Part shown: positions 18,785 through 28,203 of the stretch, one piece after another
Numbering within the stretch: the stretch's first letter is position 1
Layout of the letters: each line of letters opens with the position of its first letter
NCBI RefSeq assembly: GCF_014164585.1
Contig: NZ_JACJFM010000049.1
Coordinates: 1 to 35,346 of the forward strand
Direction: 5' to 3'
Length of the DNA: 35,346 bases
DNA from: Oceanospirillum sediminis
Lineage (GTDB): Bacteria > Pseudomonadota > Gammaproteobacteria > Pseudomonadales > Halomonadaceae
Program-made: the position numbers and the translations under genes
Notes under the pieces: generated by a model
What the model saw: the letters and a program-made list of their open reading frames with translations, nothing else
The model's database searches: none
What the model was told of the DNA's origin: nothing

Positions 18785-20560
18785 TTAGTAGGTACGTACT
18801 TTTGGTTGGAACGCAGGTACAGTCTTAGGCGCAAAGTTAACATCACGCTTACCTACACGTTTTTCACCAGGGAAGTACATTGAGTGCTTCAGCCAGTTTT
18901 CATCGTCACGATCACGATAGTCATCACGAGCGTGTGCACCACGGCTTTCTTTACGGTACTCAGCAACAATCGCTGTCGCTTCTGCTACTTCCAGCAGGTT
19001 ATCCAGTTCCAGCGCCTCGATGCGAGCCGTATTAAATGCCTGAGATTTATCATCCAGCTTAGCATTAGCAATACGTTCACGGAGGTCAGCCAGTTCTTTA
19101 ATACCTTTCTGCATGTACTCTTCAGTACGGAATACACCGAAGTAGTTCTGCATGGTTGTCTGCAGCTCAGCACGTAGCTCAGCAACGCTCTCACCATCGG
19201 TAGAACCATTCCAGCGATTCAGACGCGCCATAGCACGATCAATATCCGCTTCGTCAGCTTCAGCGTAGTCCATGCCTTCACTCAGTGCTTTCTCAATATG
19301 GATACCGGCCGCACGACCAAATACCACCAGATCCAGCAGAGAATTACCACCCAGACGGTTTGCACCATGCACAGATACACAAGCCACTTCACCTACAGCA
19401 TACAGACCATGAACAATATGATCATTGCCGTCAGCGTCAGGGGCGATAGCCTGGCCATGTACATTAGTTGGCACCCCACCCATCATGTAGTGACAGGTCG
19501 GTACAACCGGGATCGGAGCTTTAGTCGGATCAACGTGAGCAAAAATCTTAGATAGCTCACTGATACCCGGCAGGCGCTTATTCAGAACCTCTTCACCCAG
19601 GTGATCCAGCTTCAGGAATACGTGATCGCCATTTTCACCACAACCACGGCCTTCCAGAATTTCCATAACCATAGAACGCGCGACAACGTCACGACCTGCA
19701 AGGTCTTTTGCGTTAGGCGCATAACGCTCCATGAAACGCTCGCCATCTTTGTTGACCAGATAGCCACCTTCACCACGACAACCTTCTGTGACCAGTACAC
19801 CTGCACCGGCAATGCCGGTCGGGTGGAACTGCCACATTTCCATGTCCTGAGCAGGAATACCAGCACGCAGGGCCATACCAACACCGTCACCGGTATTGAT
19901 CAACGCGTTTGTTGTAGAGGCATAAATACGGCCTGCGCCACCGGTTGCCAGTACAGTTGCCGCTGCTTTTACGAATACGGTTTCACCGGTTTCGATACAC
20001 AGGGCAATAACACCGCAGATATCGCCGCTCTTATTGCGAACCAGATCTACTGCATACCATTCATTCAGGAATACTGTGTTGTTTTTCAAGTTAGCCTGAT
20101 ACAGCGTATGCAGAAGAGCATGGCCTGTACGGTCTGCAGCAGCACAGGTACGTGCAGCCTGACCGCCCTCACCAAAGTTTTTGGACTGACCTCCGAAAGG
20201 ACGCTGGTAGATACGACCATTATCAAAGCGGGAGAAAGGAAGCCCCATGTGCTCCAGTTCAAATACCGCTTTAGGGCCTTCAGAACACATGTACTCGATA
20301 GCGTCCTGGTCACCAATATAATCAGAACCCTTAACGGTATCGTACATATGCCAGCGCCAGTCATCATTCGGATCAGCACTTGCGATGGCACAAGTGATAC
20401 CACCCTGAGCTGATACCGTATGAGAACGCGTCGGGAATACCTTGGTGATCAGAGCGGTTTTTTTACCGGACTGAGATAATTGCAGTGCCGCACGCATACC
20501 GGCACCACCACCACCTACAATGATGGCATCAAAATTCAGTGTACGAAGATTTGCTGACAT
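18785..20560 (-). CDS. sdhA: Succinate dehydrogenase flavoprotein subunit
   Basis: The subunit oxidises succinate to fumarate on covalently bound FAD. The Rossmann motif is [10 protein letters not shown], and the FAD-linked histidine is in S-H-T-V-S-A-Q-G-G. Substrate-binding blocks include [21 protein letters not shown] and the C-terminal-half [10 protein letters not shown] chose the ATG at 20560 ([10 protein letters not shown]), which gives 591 aa against 588 in E. coli and has GGGGAG upstream. An in-frame start at 20590 would overlap sdhD and add ten unrelated residues. It is nearly contiguous with sdhD, with a 4-base gap. Confidence 0.98.
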   Translation of the reverse strand: MSANLRTLNFDAIIVGGGGAGMRAALQLSQSGKKTALITKVFPTRSHTVSAQGGITCAIASADPNDDWRWHMYDTVKGSDYIGDQDAIEYMCSEGPKAVFELEHMGLPFSRFDNGRIYQRPFGGQSKNFGEGGQAARTCAAADRTGHALLHTLYQANLKNNTVFLNEWYAVDLVRNKSGDICGVIALCIETGETVFVKAAATVLATGGAGRIYASTTNALINTGDGVGMALRAGIPAQDMEMWQFHPTGIAGAGVLVTEGCRGEGGYLVNKDGERFMERYAPNAKDLAGRDVVARSMVMEILEGRGCGENGDHVFLKLDHLGEEVLNKRLPGISELSKIFAHVDPTKAPIPVVPTCHYMMGGVPTNVHGQAIAPDADGNDHIVHGLYAVGEVACVSVHGANRLGGNSLLDLVVFGRAAGIHIEKALSEGMDYAEADEADIDRAMARLNRWNGSTDGESVAELRAELQTTMQNYFGVFRTEEYMQKGIKELADLRERIANAKLDDKSQAFNTARIEALELDNLLEVAEATAIVAEYRKESRGAHARDDYRDRDDENWLKHSMYFPGEKRVGKRDVNFAPKTVPAFQPKVRTY

Positions 20561-20564
20561 TCGT

Positions 20565-20912
20565 TTATGCTCCCCACAGAACCTGAACACCCCATACTAC
20601 ATAAGTAAACAGGGCTAAATTACATACTGTCTGGAATACAAAACGGATCGCCGTTGGTTTTATATAGTCAGTAGAAATAGTCCACAGACCAATCCAGGCA
20701 TGGGCAGCAATCGAAAGAATGCTCAGGAAAGTAAATACACGAACAAAAGTAGACTCAAAGAAAGCAGACCACTGTTCGTAGGATCCATCAAAGCTGATTA
20801 CCATGTAACCAACAATAAAAACGCTGTACAGACCCAGTACAACTGCGCTGAAACGCTGAAGCAGCCAGTCAGACAGACCATTACGACTGAAATTGGTTAC
20901 ATTAGTTACCAT
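20565..20912 (-). CDS. sdhD: Succinate dehydrogenase membrane anchor subunit
   Basis: This 115-aa protein has three membrane helices and, with SdhC, binds haem b and ubiquinone. The segment [16 protein letters not shown] matches the SdhD pattern containing the haem-ligand histidine and the quinone-site Asp-Tyr. Its start overlaps the end of sdhC by 7 bases, indicating translational coupling. Confidence 0.95.
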   Translation of the reverse strand: MVTNVTNFSRNGLSDWLLQRFSAVVLGLYSVFIVGYMVISFDGSYEQWSAFFESTFVRVFTFLSILSIAAHAWIGLWTISTDYIKPTAIRFVFQTVCNLALFTYVVWGVQVLWGA

Positions 20913-21283
20913 ACCCAGACTCCTGCCAGAAGAATCAGAACTGCAGAAATTGCCAGCGTCAGCTTGGCACCTTGAAGACCACCTTCCAGTGTTTCACCAA
21001 TACCAACATCCATAATCAGGTGTTTGATACCAGCTACAACATGGTAGGCAAGTGCGGATAAAAGTCCCCAGAGTACAAACTTAGCGAATGCACTCTCCTG
21101 CAAAGTTTCTTTAACAGCTTCGAAGCTTTCCTTTGATTCCAGAGAGGAATCAAAAGCAGCAAACAGGAACGCCAGACCTACGAATAGGATGACACCTGTA
21201 ATACGATGCAGAATAGATGTATATGCAGGGAGAGGGAGCTTGATAGTTGTCAGATCTAAGTTTACAGGTCTTTTGCTATTCAC
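20906..21283 (-). CDS. sdhC: Succinate dehydrogenase cytochrome b556 subunit
   Basis: This is the first gene of the nine-gene operon. The N-terminus R-P-V-N-L-D-L-T-T-I-K-L-P and the S-I-L-H-R-I-T-G-V signature are classic SdhC; the haem-ligand histidine is in A-Y-H-V-V-A-G-I-K-H-L. Three membrane helices are visible. The likely start is the GTG at 21283 (reading M-N-S-K-R-P), giving 125 aa; an in-frame TTG at 21313 would add ten residues not seen in relatives. With a promoter at 21431-21459, the leader would be about 140 bases, long enough for post-transcriptional control. Confidence 0.96.
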   Translation of the reverse strand: MNSKRPVNLDLTTIKLPLPAYTSILHRITGVILFVGLAFLFAAFDSSLESKESFEAVKETLQESAFAKFVLWGLLSALAYHVVAGIKHLIMDVGIGETLEGGLQGAKLTLAISAVLILLAGVWVW

Positions 21284-21430
21284 GGCTCTTACACACTCTC
21301 TTTGCCCCAACAACAGGGCTTATGGTTTCTGGTGGCTGCATTCCTATATATAGAAGCAGAAAAACCAAGAAGCCGTTTTTCCAGTAACTAATTTATATAA
21401 GACGGCACCACCGCCAATCGTGCGGCAGGA

Positions 21431-21459
21431 ATTATAGTGACTCGTTATTCCGATTACAA
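21431..21459 (-). promoter_or_regulatory. sigma70 promoter of the sdh-suc operon
   Basis: On the minus strand TTGTAA (21454-21459) and a perfect TATAAT (21431-21436) are separated by exactly 17 bases. It lies about 150 bases before the sdhC start. Confidence 0.65.
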
Positions 21460-21563
21460 TAAAGCCAAAGGTATAGCTTAATAGAATAATGAAACCAGCT
21501 TAATTCCCTATGTATTTCGATTTTAGCAAGCCTTTTCACATTTACTGCTACCTTTTTAGGTAA

Positions 21564-21591
21564 TTGACAATCCTGTTTATCACTCTATATT
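21564..21591 (+). promoter_or_regulatory. sigma70 promoter of gltA
   Basis: A perfect -35 TTGACA (21564-21569) and TATATT (21586-21591) are separated by 16 bases. Transcription would begin around 21598 and give a leader of about 55 bases. It is back to back with the sdh promoter about 105 bases away, so one regulator bound between them could control both. Confidence 0.65.
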
Positions 21592-21653
21592 TGACCGGTC
21601 CGCGATTTAGGGCATGGCAAGTATGAATTAACAATATAAAAAAGGAGGCCATA

Positions 21654-22940
21654 ATGGCTGACAAGAAAGCGATCCTGACGGTACCGGGGCTTGAAGAACC
21701 AATCGACCTGCCGATTTATTCCGGCAGCGTTGGCCCTGACGTTATCGACGTACGCGGCTTGACCTCCAAGGGACTGTTCACTTACGACCCGGGCTTCGTA
21801 TCTACCGCATCCTGCGAGTCCGCCATCACATATATTGATGGCGCAAAGGGTGTCCTGCTGCATCGCGGCTACCCGATCGACCAGCTGGCAAAGCAATCAG
21901 ACTACATTGAACTTTGCTATCTGCTACTGAATGGCGAACTACCAGACGCCAATCAGAAAAAGCAATTTGAAACAACAATCACTTACCACACCATGGTACA
22001 CGAGCAACTGACCCAGTTCTTTAAAGGATTCCGTCGAGATGCTCACCCAATGGCTATCCTTTGCGGTGTAGTTGGAGCATTATCAGCTTTCTATCACGAC
22101 TCACTGGATATCAGCAATCCTCGTGATCGTGAAGTTTCTGCATTCCGCCTGATTGCCAAAATGCCAACCATGGCCGCAATGTGCCATAAATACTCTGTTG
22201 GCCAGCCATTCATGTATCCTCGCAACGACCTGAACTATGCAGAAAACTTCTTGCACATGATGTTCAGCACGCCATGCGAAGAGTACAAACCAAGCCCTGT
22301 TCTGGCTAAAGCTATGGATCGCATATTCATGCTGCATGCCGACCACGAACAGAACGCCTCAACATCAACAGTGCGTCTGACCGGCTCAACTGGCGCTAAC
22401 CCATTCGCCTGTATCGCAGCAGGTATTGCAGCATTATGGGGACCATCTCACGGCGGAGCCAATGAAGCCGTACTGAATATGCTGGATGAAATCGGCGAAG
22501 ACTCCGAAGAAAATATTCAGCACTTCATTGCAAAAGCAAAAGATAAAGACGATCCTTTCCGCCTGATGGGCTTCGGCCATCGCGTGTACCGTAACTTCGA
22601 CCCTCGCGCAAAAGTAATGAAAGAAACCTGCGACGAGGTTCTGGCAGAGCTTGGACTGGAGAACGATCCTCAGCTACACATCGCCAAGAGACTGGAAGAG
22701 ATCGCCCTGGAAGACGAATACTTTGTACAGCGCAAACTGTATCCGAACGTAGACTTCTACTCAGGCATCATCCTGAAAGCCATCGGCATTCCGACCAACA
22801 TGTTCACCGTTATTTTTGCCCTGTCGCGTACAGTTGGCTGGATCTCTCACTGGAAAGAGATGGTCAGCGGCGACAACAAAATCGGGCGCCCTCGCCAGCT
22901 ATACACCGGCTCAGACTCCCGAGACTACCCATCCAAATAA
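21654..22940 (+). CDS. gltA: Citrate synthase (type I, hexameric)
   Basis: The enzyme condenses oxaloacetate and acetyl-CoA at the entry of the TCA cycle. At 428 aa it matches the gammaproteobacterial type I enzyme. Catalytic blocks are [20 protein letters not shown] and the aspartate in P-N-V-D-F-Y-S-G-I. The ribosome binding site AGGAGG is consensus. The 5' part of the gene looks richer in G+C than its neighbours, in keeping with strong codon bias. It is divergent from sdhC, as in Pseudomonas and many Oceanospirillales, and followed by a strong terminator. Confidence 0.98.
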   Translation: MADKKAILTVPGLEEPIDLPIYSGSVGPDVIDVRGLTSKGLFTYDPGFVSTASCESAITYIDGAKGVLLHRGYPIDQLAKQSDYIELCYLLLNGELPDANQKKQFETTITYHTMVHEQLTQFFKGFRRDAHPMAILCGVVGALSAFYHDSLDISNPRDREVSAFRLIAKMPTMAAMCHKYSVGQPFMYPRNDLNYAENFLHMMFSTPCEEYKPSPVLAKAMDRIFMLHADHEQNASTSTVRLTGSTGANPFACIAAGIAALWGPSHGGANEAVLNMLDEIGEDSEENIQHFIAKAKDKDDPFRLMGFGHRVYRNFDPRAKVMKETCDEVLAELGLENDPQLHIAKRLEEIALEDEYFVQRKLYPNVDFYSGIILKAIGIPTNMFTVIFALSRTVGWISHWKEMVSGDNKIGRPRQLYTGSDSRDYPSK

Positions 22941-22950
22941 TTCAAATACC

Positions 22951-22976
22951 AAGGGCTGCACCAGCAGCCCTTTTTT
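22951..22976 (+). terminator. Rho-independent terminator of gltA
   Basis: AAGGGCTGC, loop ACCA, GCAGCCCTT, then a T run to 22976, only 10 bases past the gltA stop. Confidence 0.92.
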
Positions 22977-23307
22977 ATATACCTGATCAACATCGACACC
23001 CGTCCCCCTACCTCTGATCATGTATTTTTACCCTATAACAGATACACTTAATTAATCAGAACTTGACGAACATCAAAATACATACAAAAGCTGCATTTAA
23101 ACAGATAAAACTATCGACGAGACATCTGCTCAAACCTTAAAATCAGAATCTCCCTGACAGATGCACTCTCAACAGACTAAACCAGCACAAGAGCAAGCAC
23201 CACAAAGCCTGATCTCTTCCGGTTTTTTCAAAACCTGATAACCAAGGGAGTGACTGAAAGCTACAGATCAGATACCCTTTTGGCTAATAGCCAGATACAA
23301 TTTTAAA
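22977..23307. other. Intergenic region between gltA and the PilZ/HD-GYP gene
   Basis: No convincing gene is seen in about 330 bases on either strand. It is AT-rich and contains no long inverted repeat that I can support. The promoter for the following gene lies just past it. Confidence 0.5.
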
Positions 23308-23336
23308 TTTACAATTTATCTGTTTGATTTTATAAG
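23308..23336 (+). promoter_or_regulatory. Candidate promoter of the PilZ/HD-GYP gene
   Basis: TTTACA (23308-23313) and TATAAG (23331-23336) are separated by 17 bases, about 60 bases before the TTG start. Confidence 0.5.
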
Positions 23337-23397
23337 ATGTTTTCCTTCAGTATAACTGAGAGGTTCACATCGTCTTCAGGATAGAGGAACAGAAGCT

Positions 23398-25260
23398 TTG
23401 GCTACAGAAACACCCACAGAACAACAGGACAAGCAGCAGCAAGCCCAGGGCCAGCTGCTGACCAAACCTGAAAGCATCTTCGGGTTGCTTAGCCGATTGA
23501 GAGAGCACCACATTCCACTGAAACTTCATTTCAGCGCAGTGGAGGGCAGCTACTCAACCATCATTCTGAAAGCCGACTTGAAAGGACGCTACTTTATTAT
23601 TGACCAGGTCACCCCGGAATGGGGAGACAGACTGATGGCCAAGAGCGGCACCTTTACCTTTGAAGCCTTTTACGACGGCTGTCGGATAGCATCAACAAAA
23701 ATCAAAGCTGTAGGAAAAGGCCAGCAGGATGGTCAATCCATCTACAAAATACCTTTCCCTGATGAACTGGATTATTTCCAGAGACGTCAGTTTTACCGAG
23801 CCCAGATTCGCAGAGGCGTTGTTGTTGAAACCACCCTGAAATCCCCAGAACTCTCTGAACCAATCATCGGGTCTTTAAAGGATATCTCAGCACAAGGCTG
23901 CCAGATACAACTGGAAGGAGATTACCGCGAAGCACTCGCCGACCAGGTCGTTCTGGAAGACTGCGAAATTACATTCCCGAACCAGCTCTGCATTACCACC
24001 CAGATACAGATAAGACATATCGGCTATGACGAGAAGCAGGACATATCTTCTTGCGGCTGCCTGTTTATCGACATCCCGCCGATGGAGGAAAGAAAAGTAT
24101 CTTATGCTGTTGCCGAGGTACAACGCGAAATAGCACGCCGCTCAAGCGACGGCAGCTCTCGTTACACCTCGCCGCTATATGAAGAGAAGCCCGCGGAAGA
24201 ACTTACAGACGGAGAAACAACAGAAGAAGCAGCCGACAAGGACAAGGAAGAAAAAACAGATGAGCTGCTGGATGCTGAAATGAAATCCAGCATCAATGAA
24301 ATGAAACAGCAAAAAGAAAAAGCCAGACTTCAGGAGCTGTTTAAAGAGTTTCGCATCACACACACCAATGCCATTGCCAGCGTCAAAGGCCTGATGTCTC
24401 AAATAAAGCAAAAACAGAAGCTCAGACTGGAATCTGCACAGGAAATCTCTGAAAAACTGGCAGAAGCACTGGAGCGAAACCCTCACGTACTCCTTGCATT
24501 AACCACCCTGAGAGATGCCCAGGATTTTATCCCACAGCACAGCGTCAGCTTTGGCATCCATCTGGCCCACTTTTCACGCAGCATTGGCTACCAGGGGAGC
24601 CTGGCCGATCTTATCTACGCAGGCATGCTTCACGATCTGGGTAAAGCTATGCTGCCGACAACAATCATATACAAACCTGAGAAACTGACAAACACCGAAC
24701 TGAAGACCATGCAGCGCCACGTTATATACACTCACCAGGCTCTGACAGCAGCCAGCGAAGACCTTCCGAAGGAGGTTATCGCAGTGACTCTGGGCAACAC
24801 AGAACGTCTGGATGGCAGTGGCTTCCCTCGTCAGCAAAAAGCAGACAAGCTATCAGGACTGGCACGCATGGCTGCTATCGTCGACGCCTATGACGCAATG
24901 ACCACAGATAGAAATTACGCAAAAGGCATGCTGCCTGCGTTGGCATTCAAGACACTGATGAATAGCGACAAACAATTCGACAGAACACTGGTACAACGCT
25001 TCATCAAATGCATTGGCTTGCTACCAGTAGGCTCATTGATTCGCCTGTCCAGCAACAAACTGGCATTTGTACTGACACTATCCCCCGATACAGCAAAACC
25101 TGCATTAGTCCGTGTCATTTACGATGCAGAGAAAAAACAGCTTATCTCACCTGACGATTACGACCTGACAGATCCAGCGAGCGAGAAGAAGATTGGCACC
25201 ATCATGAGACCCGAAGATCCGGGCAAATACTTTATCAACCGTCTATTAATGATGGATTAG
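23398..25260 (+). CDS. PilZ domain protein with a degenerate C-terminal HD-GYP domain
   Basis: This is a 620-aa cytosolic signalling protein. Residues about 20-120 resemble the PilZ-N/YcgR N-terminal domain. A PilZ domain follows (about 125-240) with intact c-di-GMP-binding residues: R130-Q-F-Y-R134 and D162-I-S-A-Q-G167. An acidic, charged coiled-coil-like linker (about 260-350) joins it to an HD-GYP domain (about 370-510). There, H412-D413-L-G-K is present, but the usual H-H-E is N467-T468-E469 and GYP is G475-F-P477. Two metal ligands are therefore missing and phosphodiesterase activity is doubtful. Translation starts at a TTG with GAGGAA upstream; an in-frame stop lies above it and there is no nearby ATG. 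It is monocistronic. Confidence 0.88.
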   Translation: MATETPTEQQDKQQQAQGQLLTKPESIFGLLSRLREHHIPLKLHFSAVEGSYSTIILKADLKGRYFIIDQVTPEWGDRLMAKSGTFTFEAFYDGCRIASTKIKAVGKGQQDGQSIYKIPFPDELDYFQRRQFYRAQIRRGVVVETTLKSPELSEPIIGSLKDISAQGCQIQLEGDYREALADQVVLEDCEITFPNQLCITTQIQIRHIGYDEKQDISSCGCLFIDIPPMEERKVSYAVAEVQREIARRSSDGSSRYTSPLYEEKPAEELTDGETTEEAADKDKEEKTDELLDAEMKSSINEMKQQKEKARLQELFKEFRITHTNAIASVKGLMSQIKQKQKLRLESAQEISEKLAEALERNPHVLLALTTLRDAQDFIPQHSVSFGIHLAHFSRSIGYQGSLADLIYAGMLHDLGKAMLPTTIIYKPEKLTNTELKTMQRHVIYTHQALTAASEDLPKEVIAVTLGNTERLDGSGFPRQQKADKLSGLARMAAIVDAYDAMTTDRNYAKGMLPALAFKTLMNSDKQFDRTLVQRFIKCIGLLPVGSLIRLSSNKLAFVLTLSPDTAKPALVRVIYDAEKKQLISPDDYDLTDPASEKKIGTIMRPEDPGKYFINRLLMMD

Positions 25261-25276
25261 AATTAAGCAACAGGAG

Positions 25277-25296
25277 GCCTGCAAACGCAGGCTTTT
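25277..25296 (+). terminator. Rho-independent terminator of the PilZ/HD-GYP gene
   Basis: GCCTGC, loop AAAC, GCAGGC, then TTTT, 16 bases past the stop. Confidence 0.75.
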
Positions 25297-25330
25297 GTTA
25301 TTGCAAAAGCAATAATAAAAAAGAAGACAC

Positions 25331-25351
25331 AAAAAAACCGCACTTAAGCGG
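25331..25351 (-). terminator. Rho-independent terminator of the tRNA transcript
   Basis: On the minus strand CCGC, loop TTAAGT, GCGG, then seven T residues, 34 bases past the 3' end of tRNA-Glu. Confidence 0.75.
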
Positions 25352-25385
25352 CTTGTTCTTTCACAACCAATGAAAGATAAATGAA

Positions 25386-25461
25386 TGGCGTCCCATAGGG
25401 GGTTCGAACCCCTGTTACCGCCGTGAAAGGGCGGTGTCCTAGGCCACTAGACGAATGGGAC
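25386..25461 (-). tRNA. tRNA-Glu (anticodon TTC)
   Basis: A complete 76-base cloverleaf on the minus strand. The acceptor GTCCCAT pairs with ATGGGAC, the anticodon loop CTTTCAC carries TTC, the T-loop is GTTCGAA, and the 3' CCA is encoded. It is nearly identical to the E. coli tRNA-Glu pattern. It lies downstream of tRNA-Ala, and gltX, the gene for its cognate synthetase, lies upstream on the same strand. Confidence 0.97.
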
Positions 25462-25473
25462 GCATATATGAGA

Positions 25474-25549
25474 TGGTGGAGCCTAGCGGGATCGAACCGC
25501 TGACCTCAACACTGCCAGTGTTGCGCTCTCCCAGCTGAGCTAAGGCCCC
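25474..25549 (-). tRNA. tRNA-Ala (anticodon GGC)
   Basis: A complete 76-base cloverleaf on the minus strand. The acceptor GGGGCCT pairs with AGGCTCC (one G-T pair), the anticodon loop CTGGCAG carries GGC, the T-loop is GTTCGAT, and the 3' CCA is encoded. It is 12 bases from tRNA-Glu, so both come from one transcript. Confidence 0.97.
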
Positions 25550-25566
25550 TCTCAAGTACGGAGCAA

Positions 25567-25595
25567 ATTTTATGGATTTGCCCCGCAAGTGTCAA
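25567..25595 (-). promoter_or_regulatory. Promoter of the tRNA-Ala/tRNA-Glu unit
   Basis: On the minus strand a perfect TTGACA (25590-25595) and TAAAAT (25567-25572) are separated by exactly 17 bases, directly before tRNA-Ala. The tRNAs therefore need not depend on read-through from gltX. Confidence 0.7.
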
Positions 25596-25644
25596 TCACT
25601 TTTTCACAATTAATTTTTATACTTAATTACACAAAATCAATTGC

Positions 25645-27129
25645 TTAGCCATTCAACTGAGCAAACTCTTTTTCCAGCTTCTTAGTTTGTTTCTTCGATA
25701 CACCACCCAACACATTGACCGCATGGCGCAGACGGGCACGAGTCAGATCAGGGCCGATAATCGCCATGGAATCCAGCACTGAAGAAGAGGTTGCAGAACC
25801 GGCAATGGCGACAAAAATTGGCTGCAGGAAGTCTTTGATCTTCAGCTCAAAATGACCGGACAGCATCTTAATATCGGCAAAGATATTATCTTTACTCCAG
25901 CTGCGTTGTGCCTCCATCTGCCACAGAGTGAACTGCAGCAGTTTAACCAACTGATCTTTCTCCAGCTTGATATGAGAGAAACTCTCTTCATTAATCGGCA
26001 GCATACCGGAGAAGAAAAAGCCCGCCAGCGGCGCAATATCACTAAAGGTTTCCACACGCCCTTTGATCTGCGGAATGATCTGGCTGACATATTCAGGGTT
26101 AAATGCCCAACTCATCACTTCCTGCATAAACTGCTGATCATCCAGATCCTCACGAATATACAGGCCGTTCAGCCAGGACAGCTTCTCAACATCAAATACC
26201 GGGCCGCCTAGAGAAACACGTTGAATATCAAAGTTCTCGATCATCTGATCCAGAGAAAACTTCTCGCTCTCATCAGGCATGGACCAACCCATACGACCCA
26301 GATAGTTAATCACCGCTTCCGGCAGGAAACCCATACGACGGTAGTAGTTGATCGACGTGGGGTTCTTACGCTTAGACAGCTTGGACTTATCCGGGTTACG
26401 CAGCAGTGGGAAGTGACACAGCACTGGCATATCCCAACCGAAATATTCGTACAACAGCTTGTGCTTAGGCGCAGAGTTGATCCACTCTTCACCACGCAGT
26501 ACATGGGTGATCTGCATCAAGTGGTCATCCACCACGTTAGCCAGGTGATACGTCGGCATACCGTCTGCTTTCAGCAGAATCTGGCAGTCAATCTGCCCCC
26601 AGTCGATCTCAATCGTACCACGCAGCATGTCCTCAACCTGACAGACACCCTCTTCCGGCACACACATACGAATCACATAAGGAGCACCGGCAGCTTCACG
26701 GGCCACCACTTCTTCCGCAGGCAGTGCCAGGTCACTTTGCTTCAGCGCCGTATGCTTACCCTCAGCTTTACGGGCTTCACGCAGCTCATCAAGCTCTTCA
26801 CTGGTACGGTAACAACGGAATGCCTTGCCCGTTTTTTCCAGCTGGAAAGCGTAATCCGCATACATATGTTTACGCTCACTCTGGCGATAAGGGCCAAAGT
26901 CACCGCCCACATCCGGGCCTTCATCCCAATCCAGGCCTAACCAGCGCAGAGAGTCCAGAATCATCTGTTCTGACTCGTCCGTACTACGGGTCTGGTCGGT
27001 ATCTTCAATACGCAGAATAAATTTACCGCCATGTTTTCGGGCAAAAGCCAGGTTAAACAGTGCAATATAGGCGGTACCAACGTGCGGATCACCGGTTGGA
27101 GACGGTGCAATTCGAGTACGAACAGTCAT
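25645..27129 (-). CDS. gltX: Glutamyl-tRNA synthetase
   Basis: This class I synthetase charges tRNA-Glu. The HIGH-type motif is [11 protein letters not shown] near the N-terminus and the KMSKS-type motif is S-K-L-S-K-R-K. At 494 aa it is a full-length discriminating-type enzyme. The cysteine cluster that binds zinc in the E. coli enzyme is not conserved here (F-R-C-Y-R-T), as in Pseudomonas. The start is the ATG at 27129; the ribosome binding site is distant (AGGA about 14 bases away). The tRNA-Ala and tRNA-Glu genes lie just downstream on the same strand. The amidohydrolase gene upstream is on the same strand, 116 bases away. Confidence 0.97.
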   Translation of the reverse strand: MTVRTRIAPSPTGDPHVGTAYIALFNLAFARKHGGKFILRIEDTDQTRSTDESEQMILDSLRWLGLDWDEGPDVGGDFGPYRQSERKHMYADYAFQLEKTGKAFRCYRTSEELDELREARKAEGKHTALKQSDLALPAEEVVAREAAGAPYVIRMCVPEEGVCQVEDMLRGTIEIDWGQIDCQILLKADGMPTYHLANVVDDHLMQITHVLRGEEWINSAPKHKLLYEYFGWDMPVLCHFPLLRNPDKSKLSKRKNPTSINYYRRMGFLPEAVINYLGRMGWSMPDESEKFSLDQMIENFDIQRVSLGGPVFDVEKLSWLNGLYIREDLDDQQFMQEVMSWAFNPEYVSQIIPQIKGRVETFSDIAPLAGFFFSGMLPINEESFSHIKLEKDQLVKLLQFTLWQMEAQRSWSKDNIFADIKMLSGHFELKIKDFLQPIFVAIAGSATSSSVLDSMAIIGPDLTRARLRHAVNVLGGVSKKQTKKLEKEFAQLNG

Positions 27130-27185
27130 GACGTTATGTTCAGTCCTGTAGCAATAAAATAATCACAGAAAATAATCAGGGCAGA

Positions 27186-27227
27186 ATTATAATCCAGTCG
27201 CCAGGCTTTCTACAGCACAACCTGTAG
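27186..27227 (-). promoter_or_regulatory. Candidate gltX promoter with an adjoining inverted repeat
   Basis: The minus strand has a perfect -10 TATAAT at 27186-27191, about 57 bases before gltX. The inverted repeat CTACAG / CTGTAG (27210-27215 and 27222-27227, 6-base spacer) overlaps the expected -35 position, where the hexamer itself is poor (TGTAGA). It may be an activator or repressor site, or simply a hairpin after the upstream gene. Confidence 0.35.
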
Positions 27228-27245
27228 CAAGTAACCAATCCGGCG

Positions 27246-28055
27246 CTATAAACGGCGATGTAACCAGGCAGGTAACTGCTGACGAATTTCATTAAAGCGA
27301 TCACGCGACAACTCAGCACAGATCACAGCATCACCTGCCTCAGTAACTTCTGACAGCACTTCCCCCCAAGGGTCAATAATCATGCTATGCCCCCAGGTAC
27401 TTCTGCCATTTTCATGCACACCACCCTGAGCAGGAGCCAGCACATAACACTGATTCTCTACCGCACGCGCTTTCAACAACAACTCCCAGTGAGCTTGCCC
27501 TGTCGGGACAGTAAATGCGGAAGGCACGATAATAATATCCGGATTATCCAGCTTACGGAAAAGCTCAGGAAACCTCAGATCATAACAAACCGCTAACCCA
27601 ATCCTGCCCCAGGGCGTATCAAAACAGACAGGTTGCAGACCGGCCTCATGACTATCTGACTCTTTATAAATCTCCTCACCTCTCTGAAAATCAAACAGAT
27701 GAACCTTGTCATACCGCGCAACGCAATGCCCATCCGGAGCAAAAACCAGGGAAGTGTTTGTCACTTTATCAGCCTGCCTACCTTTAACAGGTATCGAGCC
27801 AGCAACAATCCATACATTATGCTTCTGAGCAAGCTCTGCCATTTTATCCTGAATCACACCCTTACCATATTGCTCAGCAATTTTAAGCTTATAGCTACTA
27901 TCACTATGCATTGAAGGAAAGTACTCAGGCAATGCAATCAGACTGGCGCCTTTTTCAACAGCTTCCACTACAGATTGCTCTGCTCTGGCCAGATTAGACT
28001 CTACATTTTTTGCAGAGACCATTTGAATCACCGCAACCATCAGATTCTGAAGCAT
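27246..28055 (-). CDS. Carbon-nitrogen hydrolase (nitrilase superfamily, Nit-like amidase)
   Basis: This 269-aa cytosolic hydrolase carries the Glu-Lys-Cys triad of the superfamily: E44 in L-P-E-Y-F, K117 in Y-D-K-V-H-L-F-D and C157 in V-C-Y-D-L-R-F-P-E-L-F-R. The overall pattern resembles the Nit1/Nit2 branch, which includes omega-amidase and deaminated-glutathione amidase; which substrate applies here is not shown by sequence alone. A consensus ribosome binding site (GGAGGAAATAA) precedes the ATG. It is divergent from tetR, and the TetR-type operator pair lies in the shared region, 80-125 bases upstream, so it may belong to the same regulon. Confidence 0.92.
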   Translation of the reverse strand: MLQNLMVAVIQMVSAKNVESNLARAEQSVVEAVEKGASLIALPEYFPSMHSDSSYKLKIAEQYGKGVIQDKMAELAQKHNVWIVAGSIPVKGRQADKVTNTSLVFAPDGHCVARYDKVHLFDFQRGEEIYKESDSHEAGLQPVCFDTPWGRIGLAVCYDLRFPELFRKLDNPDIIIVPSAFTVPTGQAHWELLLKARAVENQCYVLAPAQGGVHENGRSTWGHSMIIDPWGEVLSEVTEAGDAVICAELSRDRFNEIRQQLPAWLHRRL

Positions 28056-28107
28056 TTATTTCCTCCACACATCCAAAACAGACTATTTGAACCAGGCACA
28101 AAAAGAG

Positions 28108-28113
28108 AGTATA
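28108..28113 (-). promoter_or_regulatory. Extended -10 of the amidohydrolase gene
   Basis: The minus strand reads TGG-TATACT, an extended -10, about 53 bases before the start. The operator dyad at 28138-28150 would lie just upstream of the -35 region. Confidence 0.45.
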
Positions 28114-28133
28114 CCAGCACCTTTGAACAATCT

Positions 28134-28177
28134 ATCGTGACGAATCGTCAAAAAAGATATTGACGATTCGTCACGAT
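28134..28177. promoter_or_regulatory. Double TetR-type operator (perfect 17-bp inverted repeat)
   Basis: ATCGTGACGAATCGTCA (28134-28150) is the exact complement of the arm at 28161-28177, with a 10-base A/T-rich spacer. Each arm itself contains a 13-base dyad, TGACGA-W-TCGTCA (28138-28150 and 28161-28173). The dyad centres are 23 bases apart, about two helical turns, so two dimers could bind side by side. The right dyad overlaps the presumed tetR -35. The same 13-base dyad recurs before the transporter gene. Confidence 0.8.
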
Positions 28178-28188
28178 CAACTTAACCT
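28160..28188 (+). promoter_or_regulatory. Candidate tetR promoter overlapping the operator
   Basis: TTGACG (28160-28165) and TAACCT (28183-28188) are separated by 17 bases. The -35 lies inside the right operator dyad, which fits autorepression. Confidence 0.45.
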
Positions 28189-28203
28189 TTTCGCATTATG
28201 TAT

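Noticed and set aside
19601-20413. 270-codon plus-strand frame opposite sdhA
   Set aside because: Shadow of sdhA with low-complexity Thr/Cys-rich content.
21654-22940. gltA as a recently transferred gene because of its G+C-richer 5' part
   Set aside because: Position, divergent sdh operon and protein pattern are those of the native locus; strong codon bias explains the composition.
23161-23238. 25-codon frame (MHSQQTKPAQEQAPQS...) between gltA and the PilZ/HD-GYP gene
   Set aside because: No ribosome binding site, very short, and no structure or neighbour that supports it.
26221-26940. 239-codon plus-strand frame opposite gltX
   Set aside because: Shadow of gltX, with Thr/His/Arg-rich content and no support.
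28134-28177. The 17-bp inverted repeat read as a transcription terminator or mobile-element end
   Set aside because: Each arm is itself a dyad that recurs before the transporter, and there is no T-tract or transposase; operator function explains it better.
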